From the NCBI GenBank assembly GCA_024663395.1, contig JANFAH010000012.1:434001-498000 (forward strand): DNA of 64,000 nt, given 5' to 3'. The notes under the pieces were generated by a model, which was not told the DNA's origin, did not search any database, and worked only from the letters and a program-made list of their open reading frames with translations. The DNA comes from Pisolithus tinctorius (lineage: Eukaryota; Basidiomycota; Agaricomycetes; Boletales; Pisolithaceae). The position numbers were made by a program, and so were the translations under genes. Position 1 is the stretch's first letter. Each line of letters opens with the position of its first letter. Below, piece by piece: positions 1 to 11,365 of this stretch.

Positions 1-380
1 AGTGAGAGGATTAGCAAGGTGTGGACAGCCATGGAGGCTGTGCTGAGACTAATAGTTAAAGTCCAGGTGACCAGCATAACCAGAGTCAGACAAAAGGACC
101 AGACTAAATATAGTACAAGCAAAGGAAAACAGACTGGAGTTATGTCTGGGTGACCTGGACATGAACCTGGGAGGGCTGGGGTGGAGCAGTGCAAGGCTGG
201 GAGGCCAGAATAAACCAGAGATAGGGGTAAAACACCAGACTTAAGTTATTTAGGCTGGAGTTGGGTTTCCTAGGCCTGGGATTGGGTTTTCTAGGCCAGA
301 CTAGGACTGGAGTTGACCATAGTTAGGGGCTAGGGGTCCAGACTGGACTGGGATTGAGTCTGAGAGTCATGGATATGACA
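1..380 (-). mobile_element. LTR fragment of family D, minus orientation, cut by window edge
   Basis: Reverse-complement copy of the first part of the solo LTR at 42776-43677. The LTR start, TGTCATATCCATGACTCT in its own orientation, lies at 380 and reads toward position 1. The two copies align through a run of C-rich 'ctccggtc / ctagtcc' motifs and differ mostly by C/T and G/A changes. The other end lies outside the window, so I cannot tell a solo LTR from the 5' LTR of a full element. The bases after 380 (gtcaa) would be the target duplication, but the partner is not visible. Confidence 0.85.
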
Positions 381-827
381 GTCAACTAGGAAACAAATTT
401 CACCCTAGAATGGGTCTCAGGGTCTAGAGAAGGCACTCAGCACATTCTACCCATGATTGAGTCACTCAGTGAGGCTGACAGCTCAAGTTTTTGTTTGGAG
501 TTTGCAGTGTTTCACTTCCAGCTACATTATTCATGAGAGGATGCAAGGGCCTATGAAAACCTATGAGGCAAATGATAGATCATAAATACAAAGCAATAAC
601 ACATGGAGTTTCAAATGGTTCTATGATATATGAGGGAAAATGTGTCTAGGGCAATCGAGAGGTTGCATTTGGCCAAGAGCATTTACTGTGAATGGGGGTG
701 GGCAAGGTACAACAGAAATATACAGGTGGTGTTGTTAGTTTGGCATAGAACTGAAGCTATGCCCAAAGGAATTATATCTAGGACAGGGAAGGTGGCCTAC
801 AGACTTGAACATATGACATGGAATCAT
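381..827. other. Non-coding stretch, no supported gene
   Basis: AT-rich sequence with only short open frames, the longest being 70 codons at 630-842 with no recognisable domain. It lies downstream of the helicase gene and may still belong to the Helitron or to older insertions. I see no TSD, TIR or LTR signature in it. Confidence 0.5.
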
Positions 828-1305
828 GCATCAGGAAATTAACACTTTACTATTTTTGACCTTTTTGTGACTTTTTTTGACTTTTTTGTGACTATTGTGA
901 CTATTTGTGACTTTTTGGGAAGGAACCTACTATCTGTACTTTTTTCTGACCATAAACAGCATTTTGAAGAATGAAAAGAGAACAGAATCTATTGAGACAA
1001 CTAAGTGATGATATATCTAAGCCAAGAAGACTAGAAAACATCTGAAAATTCAGAGATATTGAGCCATTGGTGTGATGCACACTGTCTGAGGGAAAAATCA
1101 CAATATCTCTTTGGAACCTCCATAAATTTGAATGTATGTGGTATCTACTGAAAGCTATTAATTAGGTGGTTTGAACAAGACCAAAATCAGTGAGAACAGT
1201 GCAGCCATGCCTGCAGGACATGGGTAACAATGGTAGATTCCTTCCCAAAATGTCACAATTGTCACAAAAAGTCAAAAATAGTAAAGTGTTATTTTCCTGA
1301 TGTGC
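828..1305. repeat. Hairpin (foldback) repeat, MITE-like
   Basis: The left arm, about 828-932, starts gcatcaggaaat and contains repeated 'tttttgtgac' blocks. It is an inverted copy of the right arm, about 1232-1305, which ends attttcctgatgtgc. The arms share 'aacactttactatttttgac' and 'ttttgggaaggaa'. The left arm is longer because the 'gactttttgtgac' unit is reiterated. About 300 bp of non-coding loop separates them. No clear target duplication is visible, so this could be a non-autonomous DNA element or the ends of a deleted one. Confidence 0.55.
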
Positions 1306-1717
1306 AGAGCAAGTAGGACAACTGCAAGATGGAAGAAGTATAAGGCATGTCCCTATGGACTTATGAGCAGGGACAATCATGTTTAGAACTATAGCAGAGA
1401 GGTCTTTGAGGATACAAGAAGTTGCATGACATGCAGAAGGCATTGGAGCTGTGCTAACCAGGCTCAACAGCTCGGTGTCTTCTATGCAGGCTTCTCGAGC
1501 TTGGTGTCAGATGAAGCACTGGCTGGCCCATGGAGAGTGGAATCACTCAAAGAAGAAGTTGAGGGCATATATGGAGTCAAGGTAATAGATCAATTGTTCA
1601 AGGATTGCACAATCAAAAGTTACAATGAGTGGGGAGAATGGCTTCATGGAATTTCAGGAGGAAATGGGAGTGATACATATCTATGAAGACTTGTTGATTG
1701 CAGGAGAAGATACAATA
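1306..1717. other. Unassigned stretch with one short unrecognised ORF
   Basis: An 86-codon plus-strand frame (1426-1686) shows mixed composition but no domain I recognise, and no neighbouring exon can be joined to it with confidence. It may be a shadow or a relic. It lies between two foldback elements. Confidence 0.3.
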
Positions 1718-2339
1718 GGGGAATTCACAGCATGTTTTTGTGCATCATTTTTGTTTGTTTTCAATGCTGTTTTTGATTTGTTTTCATTGATTGGGTAAGG
1801 CTGAAAATGGCGGTTTGCTTTGACATCCCCCATTTTGGCTTTGTTTTGGCTGTTTCCGAGGTTTGAATATGTGTAGATAAGCATGTTGATTATCTTGAAC
1901 AAGTCATCAGAAACCATATGCCTCACTACCAAAAGGTAGAAAGTTGCAGAAGTCCTTGATGTCTATCTGGCTACTCTGCTTACTGAATCTCACTCATACC
2001 TTGATCCTGCAACCTATTTTGACTCCAATTCCAGTGCTTGTGAGAGCACAAGCTCTGATTGATCTGATGAACACCTGCATAGTACCTCCTCAGCCAGAGA
2101 TGCTGGGTTGACTGCCCCCTTCAGCTTAACACTACAAGGCATAGATACAGGAAAAGTCTACTAAAAGAACATGGATGTGTGTGAGGCACAAGAGGGAAAT
2201 GTCATTTGACAGGCTGAGTCAGCACTTGCACCTGTGAAAATGTCCAAGTGCTGTTTTCACATCATTTTCAGTGGGCCTGTCCAAAACAAAATTTAAAACT
2301 GCATGAAAATGATGCACGAAAACATGCTGTGAATTCCCC
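1718..2339. mobile_element. MITE-like element with ~35-bp terminal inverted repeats
   Basis: The left end, GGGGAATTCACAGCATGTTT, and the right end are inverted copies over about 35 bp, with one internal G/A difference in the first 25. The element is about 620 bp and has no transposase. Both ends are flanked by TA (1716-1717 and 2340-2341). That would fit a Tc1/mariner-type TA target duplication, although TA is weak evidence by itself. The interior has only short frames. Confidence 0.6.
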
Positions 2340-2457
2340 TAATGATGACATTGCTCATTTTACTAACAAGTATCTATGCCTGATCGAGTCAAAGCTAGGA
2401 GCAAAAGAACAAAACTCAGAATCAAAGAACTGGTTTGGAGACAGTTGGGACAGCTCA

Positions 2458-2889
2458 TCATCTGGACACAAGCTTTTCAAGTTGTAAGTTACCATATGCA
2501 GCTGGAGTCCATGCCCAGCAAACCTGGAAGATGAAAATCAGCTGATCAACAGGTGTTGTTTTTGCTAGGATGAGTGTTGGACCATTCTTGCAGTTGTCGA
2601 ATGCAGTAGTGAAAGTTTCTCCAGGAGCACCAGTCATCAGTGCAACTGCAATAGTGTCAAGAGCATGAACCTTGGCTTTGTGATCAGGTGCCCAACTATT
2701 CCCCAAGTTGTCACCATGTAGGCCATTGCCATACAGGTGTGAGTAGCTGGAGCTGTTCAGAGAGTCAGGCTTGGTTGTCCAAGGTGCTGGGGTGGTTGGT
2801 TGCCATGCTGTTGATAGAGGGATTGGATAGGGCTGAATTGGCTCACTACACCTGTTTTGGAAATTCTTGTCCAAGTGGCACAAATGCAC
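2458..2889 (-). pseudogene. Unrecognised 143-codon open frame downstream of the helicase
   Basis: A minus-strand frame beginning MHLCHLDKNF and ending EKLVSR. The composition looks protein-like (a Gly/Asn-rich stretch, then GAPGETFTTAF), but I recognise no family. It lies about 200 bp downstream of the helicase stop on the same strand, so it could be a second Helitron cargo fragment or a chance frame. The downstream sequence contains stops and no convincing splice continuation. Confidence 0.25.
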
Positions 2890-3093
2890 ATTTAAATTAA
2901 ATTAAATCACCTTGTTTACAAGGTCACTCCAGCCTGAAAATTGAGACACTTTTTTTGACATCTGCACATTTGCCAGTGAATTGACTCCATGTGGCAAAAC
3001 CCACCACTCATCACAGTGTGAATGAACCATTGCTGCAAGGGCATCGCAATTGTACTGAGGTAGACTGTACTGTATTTTTATCTTTATCTACCA

Positions 3094-4340
3094 TCAATCA
3101 GCCTCCATTTGTCTATATATGCCTGCTGCTGTCTTTGTCAGTTCCCACCACTGTGCCATCTCTTCATCCATCTTGTGCAAATGTTCATCCTCCCTTCACA
3201 AATTCACTAGGGTGCTGAGTGAATAGTTGTACGTTGAAGCCTCTTAACAGCCAGATCATCTCATGACTGCAGCTACATGATAGTGCCACATATGCATTGA
3301 ATGGTGTCAACTGGCCACTAGGTGGCATGCCTATGTTGACCATGCAGTGCTCAAGTGTCTGTGCTTGAGCACAATAATCAGTAAATGCATATGCAGGTGT
3401 TATCAGCAACTGCACATGGGTGATCATTGATCACTTGCCTGCGGCTGTTGTGATGGAGAACATTCTACTGATTGGCATCACCAGCAGCATGCCTCCATGC
3501 AGTCCTTGCAGACCATTCACCCTGGTATGCTGCATCTCCACAAGCACATACAGAGGTGGATGTTGCAGCTGAATGACACACTTTTTTGTGCACTTGACAC
3601 ACTCTCTTGAGTCAAGCACAATGTCAACCACATGGCCTCACACTCCATTCACCAAGTCGAGATCAGTTGTGACATTGAACATGACCATCACTTGCATGCC
3701 AATGGCAAGCTCCACCTTATCTGACAGCCCACCTCACTCTTGTTGATTATGACCCTGCCCTCCCTTTGGATTGGCTGCCACAGTGCATCTCTCTTGCAAA
3801 GTGAGTGCACATCCACCTATGGTGTCCAGAGCTGGGCAACTGACAAGTGATATACCTTCCAAGTTTGCTCATTCTTTGGCAGTCATTGAATTCCAATCGA
3901 TATGCACAGCATGCTGCGGTGTCACCAGTACTGCATCCTTCCAAGGGGAGCAAGTAAAGTCAGTCAGCAGACAGGTAGGATTTTCCAACACAAGGCCCCA
4001 CAGCATCTTGATCTCATGTTCACTGCAGGTCCTGTTGTGTATGTGGTGCAGCAGATCACTCTACTCAGCATTGGTGACTCTCACTTGAGCCTTTAGGCAG
4101 ACAATGACATCAAACTGTTCATAGATACAATGACTGACAAGTTCATCATGGGAATCCTTCTCCATATTACATGGCCAGAATAAAGGTGCAGATGGTTTTG
4201 TAGCCACAGGCAGAAGTTGATGAAAATTGCCCACCATGATCACATTCAGCCCTCCAAATGGAAGTTCCGTTGACATAGCATCAGTGCCTGTTCATGCACA
4301 ACATATAATGTTGGAGAGTTTGGCCAGCAAAGGATGAGAC
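3094..4340 (-). pseudogene. Helitron PIF1-like helicase, C-terminal segment
   Basis: Third and last piece of the helicase that starts beyond 64000. In order on the minus strand: LLAKLSN; FGGLNVIMVGNFHQLLPVA (the Walker-B/motif III region of PIF1-type helicases, usually ...VGDFHQ); LVTPQHAV; a V(M)DIVLD block; PLYVLVEM; and TPAYAFTDYCAQAQTLEH...FNAYVALSCS, the C-terminal helicase motifs. The frame then shifts to an HLHKMDEEMAQWW tail with stop at 3094-3096. Several TGA stops and frameshifts make this a pseudogene. The first nine bases (4332-4340) are the T1 target duplication. Upstream sequence resumes at 47792. Confidence 0.9.
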
Positions 4341-4378
4341 CCAGTGAAAACTCGACATGTCCAGGCATAGCCAGAAAT
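4332..4378. repeat. T1 left end: target duplication and terminal inverted repeat
   Basis: GGATGAGAC (4332-4340) is followed by CCAGTGAAAACTCGACATGT and about 18 further bases that match the inverted right end near 47754-47791 (one C/T and a few A/G differences). The same GGATGAGAC occurs at 47792-47800. If an extra C is assigned to the repeat, the duplication shrinks to the 7-bp GATGAGA. Both readings are symmetrical. Confidence 0.85.
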
Positions 4379-4592
4379 GCTGCGTTATGAATTTCCTATT
4401 TAGGACTATTACCCATTCTTAGTTTTTGTTACTCGATCTGATAATGCAACTTTTTTGCGACACGAAGTTCGCATTGATGTGATGGTCGATAGCAAAAATG
4501 CAAAGCAATGCTTTACTAGCTTTACTTCGCATGCATGTGAAGCTTTTCTTTGCCTTGTCCTCTGCAACTTTCCACCAACTGTTGTACTCACT

Positions 4593-7500
4593 ATGGACCA
4601 ATACAATTGTGTCTGCACAAAATACAGCTTCAGGCACTTGCACAAGGTGTCCACCCATACTACATGGCTACAACATCTCAATGAAGCACCAACAAATGAA
4701 GAAAGGCAACATATACATTTGGCAAGACTCTTGGGAGAGCGCATTTCCAATATACCAGCTGCCCCAGGTGCACCAGACTCACCACAGGCTTTTGATGATT
4801 CTGTGCCCCCCAGTGTTCATAGGGCTGAGGCATGCTGTGGACTAGCCAAACAAGCCAAGGAAAACAAGGACCCTAACCATTTCATAGGATGGCGCAAGCA
4901 TGCCAAAAATGCCCAAGTGCATCTGGAAAATAATACAGAACTCGAGGTATGTTTTATCATCAACTTACTGATTGTACAATGTAACTTCTACCATTTCAGA
5001 ATCTGCACCCACCTGATGGTGATAGACCTGCTTCACCTTCTCATTTTCCTGATGAAAGTATGCCTGACTCACCTCCTCGTTTTCCTGATGAAAATATGCC
5101 CAATTCACCTCCTCATTTCCCTGACAAAAATATGCCCAATTCGCCTCCTCATTTTCCTGATGAAAATATGCCCAATTCACCTCCTCATTTCCCCGATGAA
5201 AATAAGCCCGAATCACCTCCACATCCCATGCAGGTTGAAATCCTCTATGAATGTCGCCCATGTCCCACAATCAACCTTTCAGAATTGCAGGAGAAAGCTG
5301 TGCTTCAGGAACTAAAGGATACACTTCATTTTATCACAGCTCTTTCCCAAGTGACTTTAGAAGATCCTATCACAAAGCTGAATACAGAGTCATTGATATG
5401 CCTTCATAATCCACCCCACCTTCCCATGTCAATCGATAATCCTGGCCATCGGCACAGCATATCTGTATATCTTGCTACAGAGCATTCATCACAGGAGACA
5501 TATGAAAAAGTTTGCTGGTCGACGATTCAAAACTTTCCTACTGCAAATGGTATCGACAACATACTATCATTCTACAAGGTCAAAACTCTCATAGCATGTC
5601 TTATGGGTGTCAAGCATGTCCAGCATGACATGTGCCCTGACAGCTGCATTGCATTCACAGGGCCCTATGTCGACCTCAGAGAATGTCCCATCTGCAGGTC
5701 TTCTCGCTGGAATCAGCAGTGCATGCAGGGCACCAGTGGGCGTAACAAGATCCCCACTAAGACATTCACTACTATTCCCCTAGGACCACAGCTGCAGGTG
5801 CTCTATCACAATCCTGCCCAGGCTCGTGACATGCGCTACCTGTATGAGCGCACTCAGCAGGTTCTAGCAGAACTCCGAGAGACTGGATCAATATCAATAA
5901 TCAATGACATCGTTGCAGGCAAGTTCCAAGAAACTAGATCTACATCATTAACTAATGATGTTGCTGCAGGGTGGGACTATCTTGGTGTTGTTCTGGATGG
6001 CGAAATCCAGGAGAATGATATCATCCTGTCAGTTTCACTTGATGGCACTCAATTATATGAGAGCAAACAGTCCAACTGTTGGCTCTATATCTGGATCATC
6101 CTCAACCTATCTCCTGACAAGCGGTACAAGAAAACACACATTCTTCCTGGCAGGTTTATACCCAGACCAAACAAACCCAAGAACCTCGATTCCTTTCTCT
6201 TCATTGGCATGCATAATCTCTCTGCACTTCAATCCAAGGGCCTTCACATATGGGACTCATCACATGATACCAAGTTTCAAGCAAATTTATATCTCCTGTT
6301 CACAATGGCTGACGGGCCAGGGCTCATTTATTGGGATGGAATGGTTGGTCATAGCAGCAAAAATGGATGCTGCATGTACTGCCCAACACCAGGCCAATGA
6401 AAGACTCATGGAACACATTATTATCTGGCACTCCTGTAACTGTGCAACAACTGCCCTTCTGGAAGTAACCACCCCAACATTGACATCTTTCGCCTTCCTC
6501 TTGGTGGCTCTGGTGACTACGCAGAGAACCTCCACCTTATTGTCAGTTCTCCTAGCCAATGACAGTGGGATAAGCATAAAACTGAGACCGGGATCACCAA
6601 GCTGCCTCTGATTTTAGGCTTGAAGCTGACACAATCACTCGGAGTGCCACTCTGTATGACAACAGACCTGATGCATCTCGCTGGTTATCTCTCGGACCTC
6701 TTTTTATCTCTGTGGTGAGGTACAATCAAATGCGCTCCTACTGACACCAAGGAGTCTTGGGATTGGGCTGTATTTCATGATGAGGACATGTGGTCTGCCC
6801 ATGGACTGGTGGTCGAACGGGCTGGCTCCTACATCCCAGGCTCTTTTGATCGCAAGCCACAGAACATTGCAGAGAAACCCAACACCAACTACAAGACCTG
6901 GGGATTCCACTTGTATATATTTTGTCTCGCACCTGCACTTCTTTACCAAATACTTCCTGAGCGCTATTGGACCAACTTCTGCAAGCTCGTTTGCAGCATT
7001 CAAATCATGTCCCAGCACTGTATCAAGAAGGAGGATCTTGAGCATGCTTACATGCTCTTTTGCTGCTGGGAGCACGACTTCGAACTTTTGTACTATAAAC
7101 TACAGGAGAACTGTCTGCATTTCGTATGCCCATGTGTTCATCAAGTCCTCCACCTTGTGACAGAGACAATGCACAAGTGACCCCCAATAACATATGTGCA
7201 GTGGACAATGGAGCGAACAATCAGTAATCTGGGCCAAGAAATCTGCCAACCTTTGCAACCATATGCAAACCTTGCGCAAGAAGGTGTATGGTGAAGCAGG
7301 GTATTTATTTCCTTGTTTTTCAGAGTATTGAATGAAACTGACAATGAACTAAGGTAAATGTGTTACTTGCGAGCATGCCAGAGCTCGACAACAGCAGCAC
7401 AAGAGGTCTTCCTCGCCTCTCTGTACAGCTAGGCAGAGGATATGTGCTACTCTTCAAATGAGACAAACAACTGTGGCTTCCTGAAGGACAAGATGTGCTT

Positions 7501-8078
7501 GTCATAGCCCAATTCCTGGGAGGTCTACAGCGGTTCCAGCGGTGGGCTCGCCTACAGCTCCCCAATCACCAGGTCGTGCGATCACTGTGGCGAGAGCAAT
7601 TGAAACAGCCAGAAAAACTTCGTGTGTCTCGGAATGTCAAGGTGAAATTGTTTTCTTTCATTCAAGAATGATTTTAACAGGACAAAAGTTTATACATGCA
7701 GGTCAGGAACATTTTGGTGAGGTCCAATATTTCACAAGGCTGGCTACAAGAATGCCAGTCAGTGGACAAATGCCAGATCGTGATGGATTTGTCAACATCG
7801 CACTCATTCAACTCTACACTCCTCCTGACAACTCCCTTCTCCTCCTCTCATCACAAACTGTCATCTCATCGAAGCTCACTGAAGAAATCATTGTTGTCAA
7901 TGTGAAGAAGATCAAGAGCGTCATTGGGATGATCCCACACAAGCCAACACTCGCATTGGGAATCACAGAAGACTGCTATTTCGTTGTAGAAAAGCCAGGT
8001 CTGGATGTCCTACAGCTTGGTATACAGTCCAATTCAAATCATGATGACAATGACGACGAGGGAGATGATGTAGAATAG
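4593..8078 (+). pseudogene. Tnp2-family transposase of T1, inactivated
   Basis: Probable start at 4593 (MDQYNCVCTKYS), because Tnp2 proteins of basidiomycetes open with a C-x-C-x2-C cluster; the longer upstream frame from 4455 lacks this feature. One intron, about 4947-4999 (gtatgt..ttcag), precedes five 12-residue repeats. Core motifs follow: MCPDSCIAFTGPY, C-x2-C (ECPICRSSRW), WDYLGVVLDG...DIILSVSLDGTQLY (the region holding a DDE-type aspartate), and LNLSPDKRYKKTHILPG. After a TGA at 6398, homology continues through further stops and shifts to VQWTMERTISNLGQEI and a C-terminal EDCYFVVEKPGLDVLQLG block ending at 8078. The overall length is full for the family, but at least four interruptions make it non-functional. 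Confidence 0.88.
5030..5225 (+). repeat. 36-bp coding minisatellite in the T1 transposase
   Basis: Five tandem copies of a unit encoding N-M-P-N-S-P-P-H-F-P-D-E, just downstream of the first intron. Copies differ by single substitutions (PDS/PNS, PRF/PHF, DK/DE). The reading frame is kept across copies because the unit is a multiple of three. It forms a proline-rich acidic linker between the N-terminal cysteine cluster and the transposase core. Confidence 0.85.
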
Positions 8079-8290
8079 GTACTCTTAGAAACATCCCAAT
8101 GAATCTGTTTGCTGCATGTCTCAATATCCAGGCTGTGAATGTTTGAATTGATCAATCAATTGCACATCAGTATATAATACAACACGGATCGCAAGGACAA
8201 CGGTACATAGCATTAACATGAAAGCAGAGTAGCATCAACAAGACACAGAGTAGCATCAGAGGGCATGAAGAAATGTACAAACCTAAACCT

Positions 8291-8597
8291 CTAAGGTGAT
8301 TCTAATTTAAAACGTTTTGGTGCATTGGCCTTGCTCGCACTCATGTCCACCTCCCTGAGTTTCCTCTTGGCCACATTTGTAGGGATTTTGAATGGATCAA
8401 AGGGGGTGACACAGTAGGCCCAAGGCTTACACTTGTAAGTGTTGGGGGGCACATTCGGATTACCCAAGTGTCTCAGAAGGATTCTGCATGGAGAAGTGGA
8501 GATAGGTTCAAATCTTGAAAAGAAAATCAGTTATAAGTCCTCAATGATATTAAGAATAGACGTACTTTGGAAAGTCGCTCTTGGTTTTCAGGTCTTG
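8291..8597 (-). pseudogene. T1 minus-strand gene, 3' part (split by element A)
   Basis: The last exon reads, on the minus strand, NPNVPPNTYKCKPWAYC, then VTPFDPFKIP, and a basic tail KRKLREV...APKRFKLESP with stop at 8291-8293. The codons read cleanly and end convergently with the transposase, 212 bp away. Its 5' exons lie beyond element A at 33521-33987; the TCTTG duplication at 8593-8597 and 33521-33525 marks the break. I recognise no named family. The basic C-terminus might act as a nuclear signal (inference). Confidence 0.6.
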
Positions 8598-9147
8598 TGT
8601 CATAACCATGCATTCACTCCAGGTCCTTACTCACTCCGCACTCTCTTCTGCCAGTCATTCACTCACTCTGCACGAACTCCACCCATCTTCTGTCATCTAC
8701 AAACCATCTCCACTCTGACTGCTGTTGGACTTGTGTTGCTCTCCTACTGGACCAGGCGGACTGTTCTCTGAGGGGTCATGTGACTACCTTTGGACTTCTC
8801 CCTGACAGTGCGCAGTCAGATACTCCACAGCATGCGCACCGCATGGTCCAGTGCCTGGACTGTTTCCTTTTCTGGATGTTCTATGTTACCTGTTCGTATG
8901 TCTTCTGTCTACCCTTCATTCATCATCTTGGAAGTTTTTACTTGAAAATTTCTGGGTCTCCATATGTCAGTTCTGATTCCGGTTACTATACCTCTGTAGT
9001 AGTATAAAAGCATGTATCATACTCTGCCATTCCTCAGTATGAATATCAACTTAGTTCCTATTCCCTCTGATTCCGTCTTCTGCCTGTCAGAGTTATCTCT
9101 GACTCTCCATCTGTACTCTCCCTCTGAAATATGAGGGCTGAGATCAT
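8598..9147 (+). repeat. 5' LTR of element A, first part
   Basis: It begins TGTCATAACC and contains a likely promoter TATA (gtataaaagc, about 9002). It matches 32786-33335 with mainly C/T and G/A differences. The last bases (TCAT) are the target site of element B. The LTR resumes at 25939. Confidence 0.93.
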
Positions 9148-9802
9148 TGTGAGGAATCTGCATTCCCTGGACGTGTAAGCCCCTATCATTAACTGTTCCG
9201 TGACTACTGTTACATCCGCTCCCCTCTTGTGTTCACCATTGTTCATGCGCTACCTTCCCACGCCCTCGCTCCCTCTCACGCAATGCTATACCCACAGCTG
9301 CTGTGCTCCGGTTGTTGTTTTTCCTCAGACTCTTTCTCTTATCACGGTCTCTGTTCCTTTAGTGCTTGTAGTATACCCTCAGCCTCTGTTTTGGCCTGTC
9401 TTCTGTGTACATGCTGACATGCGGCTTTCCCTTACTGTACCCTGTCTTACTTAGGTTCCAGGTTTGTCTGGACTATAAAGCCCTGTACTTAGGTACAGAA
9501 TGATACCTTTTGGCACTTGGAATGTCACCACAAGTTTCCTTTACACTTTGTCTACACCACACATCTTGCATTCCACCGCGCATGAACTACATATACCGCT
9601 CACACCGCTCACATCACCAGTACTATTCTGTGGACCACACTGCGCATGTCACGAACCACTACCACTACGAAACGCCCGGTCTCACCTTCTAGTCTCGACA
9701 GTCCAGAATCCCTTGGGATGAGCAATTCATTCCCTTCATTTTTTATTGTTGTTATCTAAGCCATCTAGCTCATATTATACAGCTACTTGGACTTTTCCTA
9801 CA
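9148..9802 (+). repeat. 5' LTR of element B
   Basis: Starts TGTGAGGAATCTGCATTCCC and ends CTTTTCCTACA. It carries a TATA-like actataaagc (about 9472). It pairs with 25280-25934 without length change. Nearly all differences from its partner fall at CpG, including sites where one copy has TG and the other CA. Confidence 0.93.
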
Positions 9803-9821
9803 ACTGGAGCCCACTGCGAGG

Positions 9822-11264
9822 GATTCTGCTGTTGCTTCCAGAAGGTCACTCAGGCGCACTGCTGAACACACCGAACTAGAAAATTTATGCCTGCACTTTC
9901 GCAATCTCAACCTGTCAGAAGACTCTGACATTTTCCACCCTGTTTCACCCGTAACACCAGATCATGTGCAATTACCTGCTGACATTCTGTGGGTACTACC
10001 CACGATCACTCCTCCTGATATCACAGCAGATCAGATATCCGTCGTGTCGGATCGCCTAGATCTCACTGCCCCTGATTTTCCTGGTGGCTTTATCCACTCG
10101 ACTCCCTGAAGGCCTGAAACCCCGCCATCACCTTTAACACCCGTCACATCATCTGATTCACCATCACCGATGCCCTCTTTTTCCCATCTCTTTGACACCT
10201 CCGAATCTATACCCAGACTCTCAGTTCCATCCGCCACACTGCTGCGACCACTCACTCAGTCGCAGACCACCCATCAGCCAATTAGTAACCTGCCAATGCT
10301 TCCGCCAGCTTGCTCGTGCACTATACCAACTGCTTCACTCCCGCAACCAATACCCATTCCACCTGTTACCAATCCAGCACCGCCACCACAGGTTAACCCA
10401 CCAATGGCTAATCCTCAGTTTCAGATGCCGCTCCATGGAACACAAAACTCACCTAAATTTAGCGGAGATTCTCCCACGCAGCTTCTGCGCTACCTCGAAG
10501 ACATTGACTTCCTCGGTACTCTCACTGCTCTTGATGACTGTGGCAAGATCAGAGCCGCAATCCACTATGCTGACCTCGAAGAAGCCGAGGTCTGGCAAAT
10601 GCTCCCAGAAGCTGCTCCCGTGGATGACGACTGGGATGCCTTCATAGTAGCTGTTAAGGGTTTGTACCCTGGCTGCGAGGGTGACAACCGCTACTGCCAT
10701 GCAGACTTGCAGTACCTCATCGAAGAATATCAGTCCAAGCCTATGCGGAACCAGGATGACCTCGGAGAATACCAGCAGAAATTCGCTAAGATTTCTGCCC
10801 TGCTCATTAAAACTAAAAAGCTTGCAGAGACGGAACAGGATTCCATGTTCCTGAATGGCTTCCCAAGGGCCATCGCAGATCGTATTCATCATCGACTCTC
10901 TATAGTCCGCACCAACCTCCACCCTGACGATCCATACCCACTCGCAGAAGTCATCAAAGCCACCAAGTTCCTTCTGACAGGATCCGCTCTTCGTAGCATG
11001 GTACCAACGATGGGTACTGTGGCCTCGCCAGCTGCACCTCCCTCGTCCGCTTACATGCTGCAGGTGCCACCTGCTGGTACTGTCATTAAACAGGAATACA
11101 ACTTCCAGATGCAGCCTCCGCTGCAGCAATGCAGACCCGGCTGCAGTTTCTGTGCAGACCCCAACCACTGGACAAGGATGTGCATGCTTGTTGAAGTTTA
11201 TATCCGCGCTGGTAAGATCATGAGAGGTACAGACAACTGTCTCTATCTGGCAGACAGGAGCTGA
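9822..11264 (+). pseudogene. Element B gag, N-terminal and capsid part
   Basis: The frame is open from the primer-binding region (DSAVASRRSLRRTAEHTE) and is interrupted by a TGA at 10107-10109, then runs from 10110 to 11264. A Pro/Ser-rich N-terminus is followed by a capsid-like helical region (KFSGDSPTQLLRYLEDIDFL, then DLEEAEVWQML...WDAFIVAVKGLYPG). Near the end it shows C-x2-C-x4-HW-x3-C (CSFCADPNHWTRMC), a zinc-knuckle variant. It would form the particle shell. No ATG clearly marks the true start, and the stops make this copy non-coding in one piece. Confidence 0.8.
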
Positions 11265-11365
11265 ATCCCACATTTCCCTGGATGTAACTCACTGAGAGAG
11301 GCTGTTGACCGCATCATGGCTGACAGAGACCAGGCCAGCATGCATGCTGCGACTCCTGCTGCTCC

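Noticed and set aside
2890..2935. ACCTTG-tttA-CAAGGT hairpin as a Helitron 3' end
   Set aside because: A hairpin is present downstream of the helicase, but no CTRR terminus follows it, so I cannot call the Helitron end.
4455..4592. Upstream extension of the T1 transposase
   Set aside because: The frame is open, but the sequence before MDQYNCVC has no family features and lies close to the element's end; treated as leader.
8598..9147. A solo LTR at 8598
   Set aside because: Its remainder lies at 25939-26123 and the partner LTR at 32786; it is the 5' LTR of element A split by B.
10449..11273. 274-codon minus-strand frame opposite element B gag
   Set aside because: Shadow of gag: the sense frame has capsid features and a knuckle, and the antisense one has no domain and no splice pattern.
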